Assembly: GCF_022352055.1 (NCBI RefSeq)
Contig: NZ_JAKRWM010000010.1
Location: forward strand, 364,946-428,945
Reading direction: 5' to 3'
Source of the DNA: Cohnella mopanensis
GTDB lineage: Bacteria > Bacillota > Bacilli > Paenibacillales > Paenibacillaceae
DNA: 64,000 nucleotides
The notes under the pieces were generated by a model. That model saw nothing but the letters and a program-made list of their open reading frames with translations. It did no database searches and was not told where the DNA came from. Positions 39,714 to 48,132 of the stretch are shown in pieces; positions within the stretch are counted from its first letter, which is position 1, and every line of letters begins with the position of its first letter. Made by a program: the position numbers and the translations under genes.

Positions 39714-39761
39714 TTGAAGTGACATCTCGTTTAAGTTATAGTTAAAATCGAAACGTTTCAC
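39714..39761 (+). promoter_or_regulatory. Promoter and operator of the lacI-type gene
   Basis: TTGAAG (39714) and TATAGT (39737) are spaced 17 bp apart. A palindromic GAAACGTTTC centred at about 39754 follows at the expected start site. It is almost the same half-site as in front of the GH3 gene, which suggests autoregulation and co-regulation. Confidence 0.75.
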
Positions 39762-39800
39762 TCGATATCGGCTTCAATTCACATAGAAGGAGCGACTACC

Positions 39801-40781
39801 GTGGTCAGCATTAAAGATATTGCCAGCAAAGCCGGCGTCTCCGTATCGACGGTATCCTATGCCCTAAACGGTAGCCATAAGGTGTCCGAAGAAACCGCGG
39901 CGAGAATCTTTAAGATCGCCGAGGAGATTCATTACGTTCCTCATGCGGCCGCAAGATCGCTGAAAAAAAGACAGTCCAACATTATCGGGGTGTTCCTTAC
40001 CGATTTCAGCGGCCATTTTTACGGGGATTTGCTCCAAGGGGTTAAAGAAGGACTTAATCGCAAAGGCTACGATCTTATCGTATGCAGCGGCATGCAATCC
40101 CATCGGCTCATTCCGGAGAGAATGATAGACGGAGCGATCGTACTTGACGAGACGTTCTCCGATGATGAACTGCTTAAATACGCGAATCAAGGACATAAGC
40201 TTGTCGTGTTGGACCGTGAATTGGATCACCCCAACATCAATCAAGTATTGCTCGACAATAAAGCCGGCGCGGCGATGGCGATGGATTATCTTCTCGAACA
40301 GGGCCACGACAAGCTGTACGTGGTTTCCGGACCCGTGGGATCGTACGATGCCAAGCAACGGCTTCACGCGGTCAAGCAAGCGATCGAACGCAACCCCCGT
40401 CTGGAATTCATCGAGATTAACGGCGATTTCGGCAAATCTTCCGGAGAAGCGGCGGGCAAAAGGATAGCGGATGAATACGACCGCACGGCTGCCGTATTCT
40501 GCCTTAACGATGAAATGGCCGTCGGGCTTTACCATTATATCCGCCACCATACGTCGCTAGTCGTCGGGGAACACATTCATCTGATCGGATTCGATAACAT
40601 CGAAGTTTCCGAGTACATTCAGCCAAGGCTTGCAACCATTGATTATTCCATGCGCAAATGGGGGGCTTTCGCCTCCGAGCAACTCTTGAAGCTCATCTCC
40701 GGGCAACCCGTGGAACATGAGCGGGTATATGTCACCTTGATCAAAGGCGAGTCGGTTAAACCGGTTCAAGGGAATGCCTGA
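39801..40781 (+). CDS. LacI family transcriptional regulator
   Basis: Repressor of 326 residues. The N-terminal LacI helix-turn-helix is clear (SIKDIASKAGVSVSTVSYAL, hinge RAAARSLKKRQSN-like), followed by a periplasmic-binding-like sensor domain (IIGVFLTDFSGHFYGDLLQG, VFCLNDEMAVGLYHYIR, LIGFDNIEVSEYIQPRLATI). The start is a GTG behind GAAGGAG. It most likely represses the divergent GH3 gene and itself through GAAACGTTTC-type sites, with a sugar as inducer. Confidence 0.93.
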   Translation: MVSIKDIASKAGVSVSTVSYALNGSHKVSEETAARIFKIAEEIHYVPHAAARSLKKRQSNIIGVFLTDFSGHFYGDLLQGVKEGLNRKGYDLIVCSGMQSHRLIPERMIDGAIVLDETFSDDELLKYANQGHKLVVLDRELDHPNINQVLLDNKAGAAMAMDYLLEQGHDKLYVVSGPVGSYDAKQRLHAVKQAIERNPRLEFIEINGDFGKSSGEAAGKRIADEYDRTAAVFCLNDEMAVGLYHYIRHHTSLVVGEHIHLIGFDNIEVSEYIQPRLATIDYSMRKWGAFASEQLLKLISGQPVEHERVYVTLIKGESVKPVQGNA

Positions 40782-40801
40782 TAGCGCTCGAACGCAGACA
40801 A

Positions 40802-40836
40802 AAGAAGCTCATCCTGTGGATAAGGATGAGCTTCTT
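40802..40836. terminator. Bidirectional terminator
   Basis: Hairpin with 14-bp arms (AAGAAGCTCATCCT paired with GGATGAGCTTCTT) between the convergent lacI-type and doxX genes. Confidence 0.88.
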
Positions 40837-40846
40837 AAAACGATGT

Positions 40847-41221
40847 TTAGTTAAAGCCCGGAAAATCCGAAAGATCGGACAAGCAAAGGAAGAAAGCGGC
40901 AAAGGCGATGACTCCAAGCAAAATAATCGGGAACGTTTGCTTCATCGAATCTTTAACGCGAACATGAATTAGGATACCGCCGATTGCCGTGATGCCAAGC
41001 ACGAGCGCTCCTGCCGCCGTCCAGCTTGGATCCCAGTAGCCAGCGATCAGCGCACCCGCGCCGATGAATTCGACTATGCCAGTAACCACGCGAAACCATT
41101 GCGGCATTCCCCATAGTTTAAAGTTTTCTACGTGCATTTTCGCTCCCGATATTTTGCCTAAACCCGCCATAAGGAACGCAAGAACCAGTAAACTTTGCAG
41201 TACGATCGTTAAAATTTCCAT
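40847..41221 (-). CDS. DoxX family membrane protein
   Basis: Small integral membrane protein of 124 residues with four hydrophobic helices. It matches the DoxX family in size and in the pattern VLAFLMAGLGKISGAKMHVENFKLWGMP followed by RVVTGIVEFIGAGALIAGY; the first of these segments is longer than quoted motifs usually are, and only its spacing matters. The biochemical role of DoxX proteins in Firmicutes is not settled; some are linked to oxidative or sulfur stress. Identical TATAATGTGCT strings in front of it and of the neighbouring Rrf2 regulator suggest that regulator controls it. Confidence 0.85.
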   Translation of the reverse strand: MEILTIVLQSLLVLAFLMAGLGKISGAKMHVENFKLWGMPQWFRVVTGIVEFIGAGALIAGYWDPSWTAAGALVLGITAIGGILIHVRVKDSMKQTFPIILLGVIAFAAFFLCLSDLSDFPGFN

Positions 41222-41261
41222 GAATAATATCCCCTCGTCCAGTTAATTGTGCCCATATCGA

Positions 41262-41322
41262 GCACATTATACTTCATAAAAAAATCAGTTCCATAACTGC
41301 AACTGATATAAGCACATTATAA
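41262..41322 (-). promoter_or_regulatory. Two TATAATGTGCT elements upstream of doxX
   Basis: The same 11-mer occurs twice on the minus strand (41272-41262 and 41322-41312), each containing a consensus -10 box followed by GTGCT. A third identical copy lies in the promoter of the Rrf2 gene. They may be promoters overlapped by a regulator site. Confidence 0.55.
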
Positions 41323-41363
41323 TCGCTCCCCATTCATTTGACTAGTATCTTACTTAAATAAAG

Positions 41364-41804
41364 TTAACATTCAAAAAATTCAATCCGATTCATGACGTCC
41401 GCAATCGTATAGTTCCGCAGAAAATCAATTGTCTGCTGTTCGGCTTCGTACAAAATTTTCTCAAGCTCCGCATCCAATTTCTCTCCGGCAGCTCCACAAT
41501 CGACCGCGTCGATTTCCGATTCTATAGAGGCTATGTTTACTGCGCAGTAGATTTCGCCTAACGTAATCTGGTCTGCGGATTTCCGAAGGCTATATCCTCC
41601 CTCGCGGCCTCCCTTCGATTCCACGATGCCGGCAGTCGCTAACGCTTGAAGCACCCTTCGCATGAAAGTGGCGTGCGAATTCACCTGACTGGCAATCATC
41701 GCGCTGGATAGAATATTACCGCTATTAGCTAACCATACGATTGAATGAACGGCTATTTTGAACCGAGGGGGGCCAATGTTGACTCCGCGGGCTGCTGAAC
41801 TCAT
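41364..41804 (-). CDS. Rrf2 family transcriptional regulator
   Basis: Winged-helix regulator of 146 residues. Rrf2 features include FKIAVHSIVWLAN, SSAMIASQVNSHATFMRRVL, GIVESKGGREGGYSL and LGEIYCAV. It lacks the clustered three cysteines that hold Fe-S clusters in IscR or NsrR; only Cys in EIYCAV and VDCGAAG are present, so it is closer to YwnA/YwgB-type members. GGAGGG precedes the ATG. It lies upstream of doxX on the same strand with a 142-bp gap, and probably regulates itself and doxX. Confidence 0.9.
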   Translation of the reverse strand: MSSAARGVNIGPPRFKIAVHSIVWLANSGNILSSAMIASQVNSHATFMRRVLQALATAGIVESKGGREGGYSLRKSADQITLGEIYCAVNIASIESEIDAVDCGAAGEKLDAELEKILYEAEQQTIDFLRNYTIADVMNRIEFFEC

Positions 41805-41841
41805 GACTATCCCTCCTACGCTTATAATGCAACTTAATAAA

Positions 41842-41874
41842 GCACATTATAGGATACATGATCCCGCAGTTCAA
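41842..41874 (-). promoter_or_regulatory. Promoter of the Rrf2 regulator gene
   Basis: TTGAAC (41874-41869) and TATAAT (41851-41846) are 17 bp apart on the minus strand. The -10 is part of TATAATGTGCT, shared with the doxX leader. Confidence 0.75.
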
Positions 41875-41892
41875 GCAGACCACGCATCGACG

Positions 41893-41927
41893 AAAAAAGA
41901 GACTCAAGCGATCGCTTGAATCTCTTA
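41893..41927 (-). terminator. Terminator after the BcrAB-like exporter operon
   Basis: Hairpin with arms AGAGACTCAAGCG and CGCTTGAATCTCT (one wobble) followed by six T residues on the minus strand, just past the permease stop. Confidence 0.88.
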
Positions 41928-41939
41928 CTTATGATTGGG

Positions 41940-42617
41940 TTACAAATCCGCATGCTCGACGTTACGAATGGACAAGTAGGCAACGAAGAAACCTATAACC
42001 CCTAACGTAATGGGAACCGCAATATTCTCCCCCAATGAGGATCCATTATTACTCGCGTTAACGAGAGCCACGATGAGAATGGAAGAAACGATTGTGGTCG
42101 GGACGGATTTCCGCAGCATCCCGAAAAACAACGGAACTAAAGCCATGCCCGCGGAGGCAATCCCGTTGACCACGAGATGTATCGCCTGCGTCTTCACGAT
42201 GTCGGTCGTCAAAGGGGCGGCGAAATAGTGCAGCTTCTCGTTGAAGAGATAAAATCCCACGGAGACGAGAACAGTGCCGATGACAACCATTGCGAAAGTA
42301 ATCGCTCCGACGATGAGCAGCTTGGCGAGAAGCAGCTTTTTACGGCTGATCGGATAAGTGAACAGGAGCGCCATCGTCTGATTGCGATACTCCTCCACGA
42401 CGAGCTTCGAGAGCAGCACCGAGGCGTAAATGATGAACGCGATTCGGACGAGCATCTCTATGATCGTTAGCGCCTCTTCGTAGTTTTTGAATCCTTCGGC
42501 TTCATCCGATCCGATAAGCAGTACGAACCCTAGAACTCCCAGTAAGGTCAACGCTGAAGTCCTGACAATGCCGCCAAGCTTTACTTTTCTCAGCTCCAGT
42601 CTAACGAGATGCAACAT
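41940..42617 (-). CDS. ABC-2 type permease (BcrB-like)
   Basis: Membrane component of an ABC exporter, 225 residues with six hydrophobic segments. It shows the pattern of bacitracin/lantibiotic immunity permeases (LELRKVKLGGIVR at the N-terminus, EEYRNQTMALLFTYPISRKK). It overlaps the ATPase gene by 17 bp. With the upstream kinase and regulator it forms a four-gene operon typical of peptide-antibiotic resistance; the actual substrate is unknown. Confidence 0.88.
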   Translation of the reverse strand: MLHLVRLELRKVKLGGIVRTSALTLLGVLGFVLLIGSDEAEGFKNYEEALTIIEMLVRIAFIIYASVLLSKLVVEEYRNQTMALLFTYPISRKKLLLAKLLIVGAITFAMVVIGTVLVSVGFYLFNEKLHYFAAPLTTDIVKTQAIHLVVNGIASAGMALVPLFFGMLRKSVPTTIVSSILIVALVNASNNGSSLGENIAVPITLGVIGFFVAYLSIRNVEHADL

Positions 42618-43536
42618 GACGGTCGCCTCCTTGGATCAATTCCATGAAATAATCTTCAAGAGAATGATTTTTCCGATTAATCGAATCCACGGGCACTCCG
42701 TTAACGATCAAGCTGCGGGTCAACTCGCTCGGGGGCACTTTCAAATCGTAAATCCTCAGTACCCCGCTACCTTCCGTTATCCGAAAATTCGAGATATGCA
42801 ATACGTTCTCCAACACGAAAGCCGCTTTCGTAGCATCCGAAGTATACAACTCGATATATTCCGTATTTTTGCCACGAATCGCGTCCATCGACACCTCTTC
42901 CGCCAGTTTTCCGGCGCGAATAACGCCGATCGTATCCGCGATTTGCTCCATCTCTCCCAGAATGTGGCTGGAGATCAACAAGGTTATGCCGTACTGCTTG
43001 CTTAACATGAGGAATAAATCCCTCAGCTCGCGAATCCCTACGGGATCAAGGCCATTAATCGGCTCGTCCAAGATCAGCAACTCCGGCTTCGTCGTAATGG
43101 CCCGGGCGATCCCCAACCTTTGCTTCATGCCGAGAGAAAACTCTTTGACGGGTTTACGTTCGACGTTGCTCAAGTTAACCAGCTTCAAGGCTTCTCCGAT
43201 CGCGTTTTTGTTGTAATAACCCATGTATTCACAATGCAGCTCCAGATTTTGCTGGGCCGTCATTTTATCGTAAAACACGGGATTTTCAATCATGTTGCCC
43301 ATTCTCTTCAACACTTCGTACGAGGAGTGCGTTAACTTCTCCCCCATAATCTCGATTTCTCCGCTAGTCGGCTTCACGAGATTCGTCATCATCCTCATGA
43401 TCGTCGTTTTGCCCGCGCCATTGGGTCCCAGAAATCCGTAAATCTCGCCTTTCTTAACGTTCATGCTGACATCCGATACGACTTCTTTCCCGCCATAAAC
43501 TTTCGTTAAATGATGTGTCCTCAGAACATAACTCAT
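42601..43536 (-). CDS. ABC transporter ATP-binding protein (BcrA-like)
   Basis: ATPase of 311 residues. Walker A is GPNGAGKTT at residues 37-45, the signature FSLGMKQRLGIARA, and Walker B LLILDEPINGLDP. A BcrA-type C-terminal extension of about 90 residues follows. It partners with the overlapping ABC-2 permease. The genes for a sensor kinase and regulator lie 97 bp upstream on the same strand. Confidence 0.93.
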   Translation of the reverse strand: MSYVLRTHHLTKVYGGKEVVSDVSMNVKKGEIYGFLGPNGAGKTTIMRMMTNLVKPTSGEIEIMGEKLTHSSYEVLKRMGNMIENPVFYDKMTAQQNLELHCEYMGYYNKNAIGEALKLVNLSNVERKPVKEFSLGMKQRLGIARAITTKPELLILDEPINGLDPVGIRELRDLFLMLSKQYGITLLISSHILGEMEQIADTIGVIRAGKLAEEVSMDAIRGKNTEYIELYTSDATKAAFVLENVLHISNFRITEGSGVLRIYDLKVPPSELTRSLIVNGVPVDSINRKNHSLEDYFMELIQGGDRHVASR

Positions 43537-43632
43537 GGACTGGTTTCCTCCCTGCTTCTTATTCCTGCTTCTAATCCTACCAGGGGGATTGATCTTTTCT
43601 CTTACTCGAATCTTAAGAGATTCTTACTTTAT

Positions 43633-44586
43633 CTATGCTGAACCGTACTCGTATTTTAATAGGGCGAATCGCACAGTAAAGACCGTCCGCTCGTGGGGTT
43701 GGCTCTCCAAGCTGATCTGCCCTTCCATCTGTTCGGTTAACCGCTTGGCGATCGTAAGCCCGAGACCGCTTCCTTCGGAAGATGAACTTCTGGAATCCTC
43801 CAGCGTGTACAATCTTTCGAATACCTTGTCCATTTCGGTTTCCTGAATTCCTTTGCCTTTATCCCACACCTCGATAAATACAAACTCCTGATCTTGTCGG
43901 AGGGTTAACCCAACGACGTTGCCTTCGTAACCGTATCGAACTGCATTCGATAGCAAATTGTCCAAGATTCGGCTGACGGCTTCTTCGTCCGCGTAAATAA
44001 AGACGGGTGCTTCCGGAATCTCAATTGGCACCTCGAACCCTTTACCCGTTAATAGATCATAGTAAGCGAGCATGCTGTTCCGGCAAATCTCGTTTATATG
44101 AATTCTTCTTCTCTCCAACTGCCAATCCCCGGACTCCAGCTTCGCCAAATCGAAAAATTTGTTAATCAACGCCAGCACTTCCAATGCTTTCGACTGCACC
44201 TTGGACAGCATCTCATCCCGATCATCGGAACTCAAATTCCGATTCAACCTGATCGTCTCAATATAGCCAAGCACGACCGTTAACGGAGTCTTCAAATCAT
44301 GGGATACGTTGGACAACATCCTTCTCATGGAATTGCTCATTCTAGCCCCGTCGGAAATCAATTCGTGATTGTAAGCCAGCAACTTGTTCGTTCCGATCAG
44401 CAGCTCTCTAAGCTCCGGTTCCGCCGTCACATGCAGCAAACGCTCGGATGACCGATCCGATACGATTCCATTCAATTTGTCGCTTATATATCCGAGGCTT
44501 GCATTCCGTTCTTTGTTAGCCTTGAATTGCACGATATTCATAACTAGAGACAGAAGAAGCAGTAACCCTAATAGGTAATAGATCAT
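43633..44586 (-). CDS. Sensor histidine kinase of the BcrAB-like locus
   Basis: Kinase of 317 residues from the ATG at 44586, one base after the regulator stop; the longer frame runs inside the regulator gene. It has a single N-terminal membrane helix (IYYLLGLLLLLSLVMNIV), a short cytoplasmic linker, the H-box NVSHDLKTPLTVVLGY with His96, then N box (DNLLSNAVRYG), DKGKGI and GSGLGLTIAKRL. It has no extracellular sensor domain, as in intramembrane-sensing kinases that read the state of an antibiotic-resistance transporter. That sensing mode is inferred. Confidence 0.9.
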   Translation of the reverse strand: MIYYLLGLLLLLSLVMNIVQFKANKERNASLGYISDKLNGIVSDRSSERLLHVTAEPELRELLIGTNKLLAYNHELISDGARMSNSMRRMLSNVSHDLKTPLTVVLGYIETIRLNRNLSSDDRDEMLSKVQSKALEVLALINKFFDLAKLESGDWQLERRRIHINEICRNSMLAYYDLLTGKGFEVPIEIPEAPVFIYADEEAVSRILDNLLSNAVRYGYEGNVVGLTLRQDQEFVFIEVWDKGKGIQETEMDKVFERLYTLEDSRSSSSEGSGLGLTIAKRLTEQMEGQISLESQPHERTVFTVRFALLKYEYGSA

Positions 44587-44587
44587 T

Positions 44588-45286
44588 TCATATCTCACCC
44601 GACTTGTAGCCGATTCCCCATAACGTCTTGATGTACCGGGGGCAGGAAGGATCATCCTCGATTTTCTCGCGGAGCCTGCGCATATGCACATTAATGACGT
44701 TCTCGTCTCCGTAATATTGTTCGTTCCATATGCGCTCGTACAACTGCGCTTTCGTGAACACCCGGTTCGGATGGGTAGCCAGAAGATGCATTATGGCAAA
44801 TTCCTTGGCTGTCAGCTTAATCGCCTTCCCGTTCTTGGTTACGGAGAAATTATCCGAATCGATGACGAGGTCGAAAAGGCGAATCGCCTTATCCCCGTCG
44901 TACGCATCGGACTGCTTCGTTATCTTCGAGCGTCGTATCGCTGCCTTAACCCGAGCGGTTAACTCAATAAGAGAAAACGGCTTAGCCATATAATCATCTG
45001 CACCGAATCCTAGCCCCAACGCCTTATCTATATCGCCGTTCTTGGCGGACACGATAATGACGGGAACCCAGCTCTTCTGCCTAACCACCTGAAGCAAGTC
45101 CATACCGCTCAAGCCCGGCAGCATAAGATCGAGCATGATCAGATCGTACTCGTTACCGAGAATAAGCGATTTAGCTTCTTCTCCGTCGAAAGCCGTAACT
45201 ACCCGGTACCCTTCCATATTCAAATGGTTCATGACCATCTCGCTAATGGATCGGTCATCTTCTACGAGAAGGATAGTCTCTATCAT
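44588..45286 (-). CDS. OmpR family response regulator
   Basis: Regulator of 232 residues. The receiver has LLVEDD at 7-10 and phospho-acceptor Asp53 (LIMLDLMLPG), with Lys in DYMAKPF. The C-terminal winged helix ends in RRLREKIEDDP and TLWGIGYKSG. It is the first gene of a minus-strand operon with the kinase, ATPase and permease, and probably activates the exporter genes. Confidence 0.94.
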   Translation of the reverse strand: MIETILLVEDDRSISEMVMNHLNMEGYRVVTAFDGEEAKSLILGNEYDLIMLDLMLPGLSGMDLLQVVRQKSWVPVIIVSAKNGDIDKALGLGFGADDYMAKPFSLIELTARVKAAIRRSKITKQSDAYDGDKAIRLFDLVIDSDNFSVTKNGKAIKLTAKEFAIMHLLATHPNRVFTKAQLYERIWNEQYYGDENVINVHMRRLREKIEDDPSCPRYIKTLWGIGYKSGEI

Positions 45287-45450
45287 CCCGCACCTCCCGA
45301 AATCACAAGTGTATCCGTTCTAGAAACACTAAATATCTGCCTGATTATATCATATTCCAAAATGAGAGAATTATGGAAGACCGTTCAATCGTCGCTTCGG
45401 ATTCCATCTCCTATTCGCAACAAAACATTCGTCGACATTCCATTTTTTTG

Positions 45451-45487
45451 TTGTATTTTAACTGTGTATTACATATACTGTTTATGT
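45451..45487 (+). promoter_or_regulatory. Promoter with overlapping TetR-type operator, DrrAB-like operon
   Basis: TTGTAT (45451) and TATACT (45474) are 17 bp apart. The -10 lies inside an imperfect palindrome ACATATACTGTTTATGT. Its TATACTGT half-site recurs in the palindrome upstream of the TetR gene, so TetR repression of both units is likely. Confidence 0.7.
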
Positions 45488-45526
45488 CGCATACAATTAT
45501 TAAAGGATAATAAGAGGAGGAAAACC

Positions 45527-46426
45527 ATGAGTAAGCCCGCTATCGAAGTTAAAGGTTTACGCAAAAAATTCGGCAACCACGTCGTGCTAAATGGAATTGA
45601 TCTTTCCGTTCCGTCCGGCACCGTTTATGCGCTGCTCGGCCCCAATGGCGCCGGGAAAACAACGTTGATCCACATCCTATCGACGCTGGTCGCCGCCGAC
45701 GAAGGTTCTGTCCGGGTATCGGGTTACGATGTCGTTACCGACAAACTCCAAGTCAAGCAATCCATCAGCCTTACCGGGCAATTCGCGGCGGTCGATGATG
45801 CCTTAACAGGCGAGGAGAACCTGCGAATGATATGCAGGCTGTCCGGACTCACTGCCCTGGAATCCCGTGTCCGAGCGGACGAACTGCTACAGCATTTCGA
45901 TCTCACGGGAGCAGCTAAGAAACGCGTCAAAACTTATTCCGGCGGGATGCGCCGACGACTCGATCTTGCGATCAGCCTAGTGACCAGTAGGCCAGTGCTG
46001 TTCCTTGATGAACCGACAACGGGACTGGATACGATTAGTCGGCGCGCCCTGTGGGAAATCATCCTTCAATTGAAGGAGCAAGGCATTACCGTATTTCTCA
46101 CGACTCAGTATTTGGAAGAAGCGGATCAACTGGCGGATAAGATCTCCGTCATCGCCGACGGTCGAATCGTGGCAACCGGGACGCCCGGGGAGTTGAAAGC
46201 ACGCTTGGGCGGAGAGGTGATCGAGCTGTATAACGAGGATGAGAATTTGATCGAAGCTTTCCCGACGACAGGAAGTATCCAGGATATCAGTCGTGCGCTG
46301 AATGAACTCATCCTTAAGGTCCCTCAGGAAACAAAGGTACGCATTCGCAAGCCGAGCATGGATGATGTATTCCTTGCCCTGACTGCCAAAAAATCTACTC
46401 AAGAATTGGAAGGTGCCTTCTCATGA
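45527..46426 (+). CDS. DrrA-like ABC exporter ATP-binding protein
   Basis: ATPase of 299 residues from the ATG at 45527 (AGAGGAGG ribosome site); the longer frame starts in the upstream regulator gene and is rejected. Walker A GPNGAGKTT is at 38-46, the signature YSGGMRRRLDLAISL, and Walker B VLFLDEPTTGLDT. The DrrA-type C-terminus (KPSMDDVFLALTAK) is present. Family members export hydrophobic antibiotics. It overlaps its permease by 4 bp and is convergent with a TetR regulator. Confidence 0.93.
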   Translation: MSKPAIEVKGLRKKFGNHVVLNGIDLSVPSGTVYALLGPNGAGKTTLIHILSTLVAADEGSVRVSGYDVVTDKLQVKQSISLTGQFAAVDDALTGEENLRMICRLSGLTALESRVRADELLQHFDLTGAAKKRVKTYSGGMRRRLDLAISLVTSRPVLFLDEPTTGLDTISRRALWEIILQLKEQGITVFLTTQYLEEADQLADKISVIADGRIVATGTPGELKARLGGEVIELYNEDENLIEAFPTTGSIQDISRALNELILKVPQETKVRIRKPSMDDVFLALTAKKSTQELEGAFS

Positions 46427-47211
46427 CAACGCACCGCCCTATAACCAAGTTGACTCCCTTCTGGGTGACGAACGCCGTCTTCATCGGCCGAAGCCTCCGT
46501 CTCAGCATGCGAAATACCGAGGCCTTACTCATGGCCATCCTGCTTCCGGTCATGCTTATGTTGTTGTTTACTTACGTATTCGGCGGGGCACTCGATCCTA
46601 GCGGAAATTACGTGAATTACGTTGTCCCGGGAATCATTCTTCTCTGTGCCGGATTCGGATCTGCCAGTACAGCTGTCGACGTTGCCCATGACATGACGAA
46701 CGGAATCATCGACCGATTCCGAACGATGCCGATTCGCAGCCTAAGCGTAGTCACGGGGCATGTCGTAGCCAGCCTTACCCGTAATCTGCTCGCAACTGCT
46801 GTCGTTATTGGAGTCGCGTTGTCCGTCGGTTTTCGGCCTTCCGCTAACGCACTGGAATGGTTAGCTGCATTAGGCATGATCGTTCTGTTCATTCTGACGT
46901 TCACTTGGCTATTCGCCGCGATAGGCTTAATGACGGGCAGTCCGTCCGCGGCGAGCGGATACGGGTTCATTTTACTATTCTTGCCCTACCTGTCCAGCGC
47001 CTTCGTCCAAACGAACACGATGCCTTCCTGGTTGCAAGGAGTCGCGAATCATCAGCCCATTACGCCAGTCATAGAATCGATTCGCGGATTGCTTACCGGA
47101 ACTCCGATTCAGGACAACGCTTGGTGGGCAATCGGATGGTGCTCGATCCTCCTCCTTATCTCCATCGTCTGGTGCCTCATCGCCTTCCAACGGAAAGCCG
47201 GACGGCGATAA
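46423..47211 (+). CDS. DrrB-like ABC-2 permease
   Basis: Membrane partner of the preceding ATPase, 262 residues and six helices. It shows the DrrB pattern: FIGRSLRLSMRNTEALLMAI, LLFTYVFGGAL, YVVPGIILLCAGFGSASTAV, NGIIDRFRTMPI and, near the C-terminus, NTMPSWLQGVANHQPITPVI. Start ATG overlaps the ATPase stop. Confidence 0.92.
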   Translation: MTTHRPITKLTPFWVTNAVFIGRSLRLSMRNTEALLMAILLPVMLMLLFTYVFGGALDPSGNYVNYVVPGIILLCAGFGSASTAVDVAHDMTNGIIDRFRTMPIRSLSVVTGHVVASLTRNLLATAVVIGVALSVGFRPSANALEWLAALGMIVLFILTFTWLFAAIGLMTGSPSAASGYGFILLFLPYLSSAFVQTNTMPSWLQGVANHQPITPVIESIRGLLTGTPIQDNAWWAIGWCSILLLISIVWCLIAFQRKAGRR

Positions 47212-47218
47212 GGCAAAC

Positions 47219-47265
47219 AAAAGAGAACAGCGATTAGGCACAAGCCTAACCGCTGTTCTCTTTTT
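47219..47265. terminator. Bidirectional terminator
   Basis: Long hairpin, left arm AAAAGAGAACAGCG with an inner ATTAGGC/GCCTAAC stem. It serves the convergent DrrB-like and TetR genes and overlaps the TetR stop codon. Confidence 0.9.
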
Positions 47266-48052
47266 ATTTGCCCGGCGTTTTCGTGACCAGATATTGTTCT
47301 ATGCCGTCCAGGATACGCTCCAGACCGAAATCGAAATCGTTGCCTACCGTATTCTCGTTTGCGTTGTCCTCCGTATAGGTTCCGGACTGGATGAGCGGGT
47401 GTAAATAGGGAAAGCGGTCCGGCGTAACAAGTAGCTTAAGAGCCGCGCTATAGTGAACTCCGCTCACGGAATCTTCGCTTGCTCCCGCCCGGATAGCTCG
47501 TTCGATGTCCCGTTGAATGATTCCGCTTGACCGAGAGTAACTGCTTAGTAGCAAGATTACCGACATTTTTTCATAATCGTTCAGCGGAAAATGGCGTAAC
47601 GCCCTTAGCGCCCAGTCGATAACGAGCAAATTATTAGGTCCTAGGGGAATGCCGGTAACCGGGATATCTCCGAACCAAGGATGGATGCGAAACACTTCAA
47701 TACAAGCTTGTACATACTCCCTTAACTCTGCACGCCAATCCGATTCGATCTTCTCCGGCGGAATCGGAATCTCGCACACGGCGTCTTGCATGAGTTGAAG
47801 TAAATCTTCTTTGCTGGAAACGTATCTGTAGAGCGACATCGTCGTAAACCCCAAGGAGCCGGCAACCCGATTCATCGAGACGGCGGAAAGTCCATCCTTA
47901 TCCGCGATAGCGATTGCCGCATTGACGATTTTGGGGATACTTAGTTCTCCTTTGGGACCTCTCTTCGGTTGTTTCCCTAATCCCCAACTGAGCTTAACCC
48001 CATTCGGTAAACACTTAAATACTTCGTCATCCTGTTGATCGTTATTCCGCAT
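47264..48052 (-). CDS. TetR family regulator with TetR-class C-terminal domain
   Basis: Repressor of 262 residues. The helix-turn-helix lies at about 45-85 (IADKDGLSAVSMNRVAGSLG, TTMSLYRYVSSKEDLLQLM), preceded by an unusual 35-residue N-terminal extension. The remainder resembles the tetracycline-repressor-like ligand domain often encoded next to DrrAB exporters. TTGGAGGAT precedes the ATG. It probably controls the convergent DrrAB-like operon through TATACTGT-type sites. Confidence 0.9.
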   Translation of the reverse strand: MRNNDQQDDEVFKCLPNGVKLSWGLGKQPKRGPKGELSIPKIVNAAIAIADKDGLSAVSMNRVAGSLGFTTMSLYRYVSSKEDLLQLMQDAVCEIPIPPEKIESDWRAELREYVQACIEVFRIHPWFGDIPVTGIPLGPNNLLVIDWALRALRHFPLNDYEKMSVILLLSSYSRSSGIIQRDIERAIRAGASEDSVSGVHYSAALKLLVTPDRFPYLHPLIQSGTYTEDNANENTVGNDFDFGLERILDGIEQYLVTKTPGK

Positions 48053-48100
48053 GCTCGCTATCCTCCAAACCCGTTCCCATGCCTACCGAAATTGTATACT

Positions 48101-48117
48101 TGATATACAGTATATCA
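48101..48117. promoter_or_regulatory. TetR autoregulatory operator (predicted)
   Basis: TGATATACAGTATATCA is a near-perfect palindrome 49 bp upstream of the TetR start. It shares the ACAGTATA half-site with the exporter promoter palindrome. Confidence 0.65.
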
Positions 48118-48132
48118 TAGTCCACCTTACTG

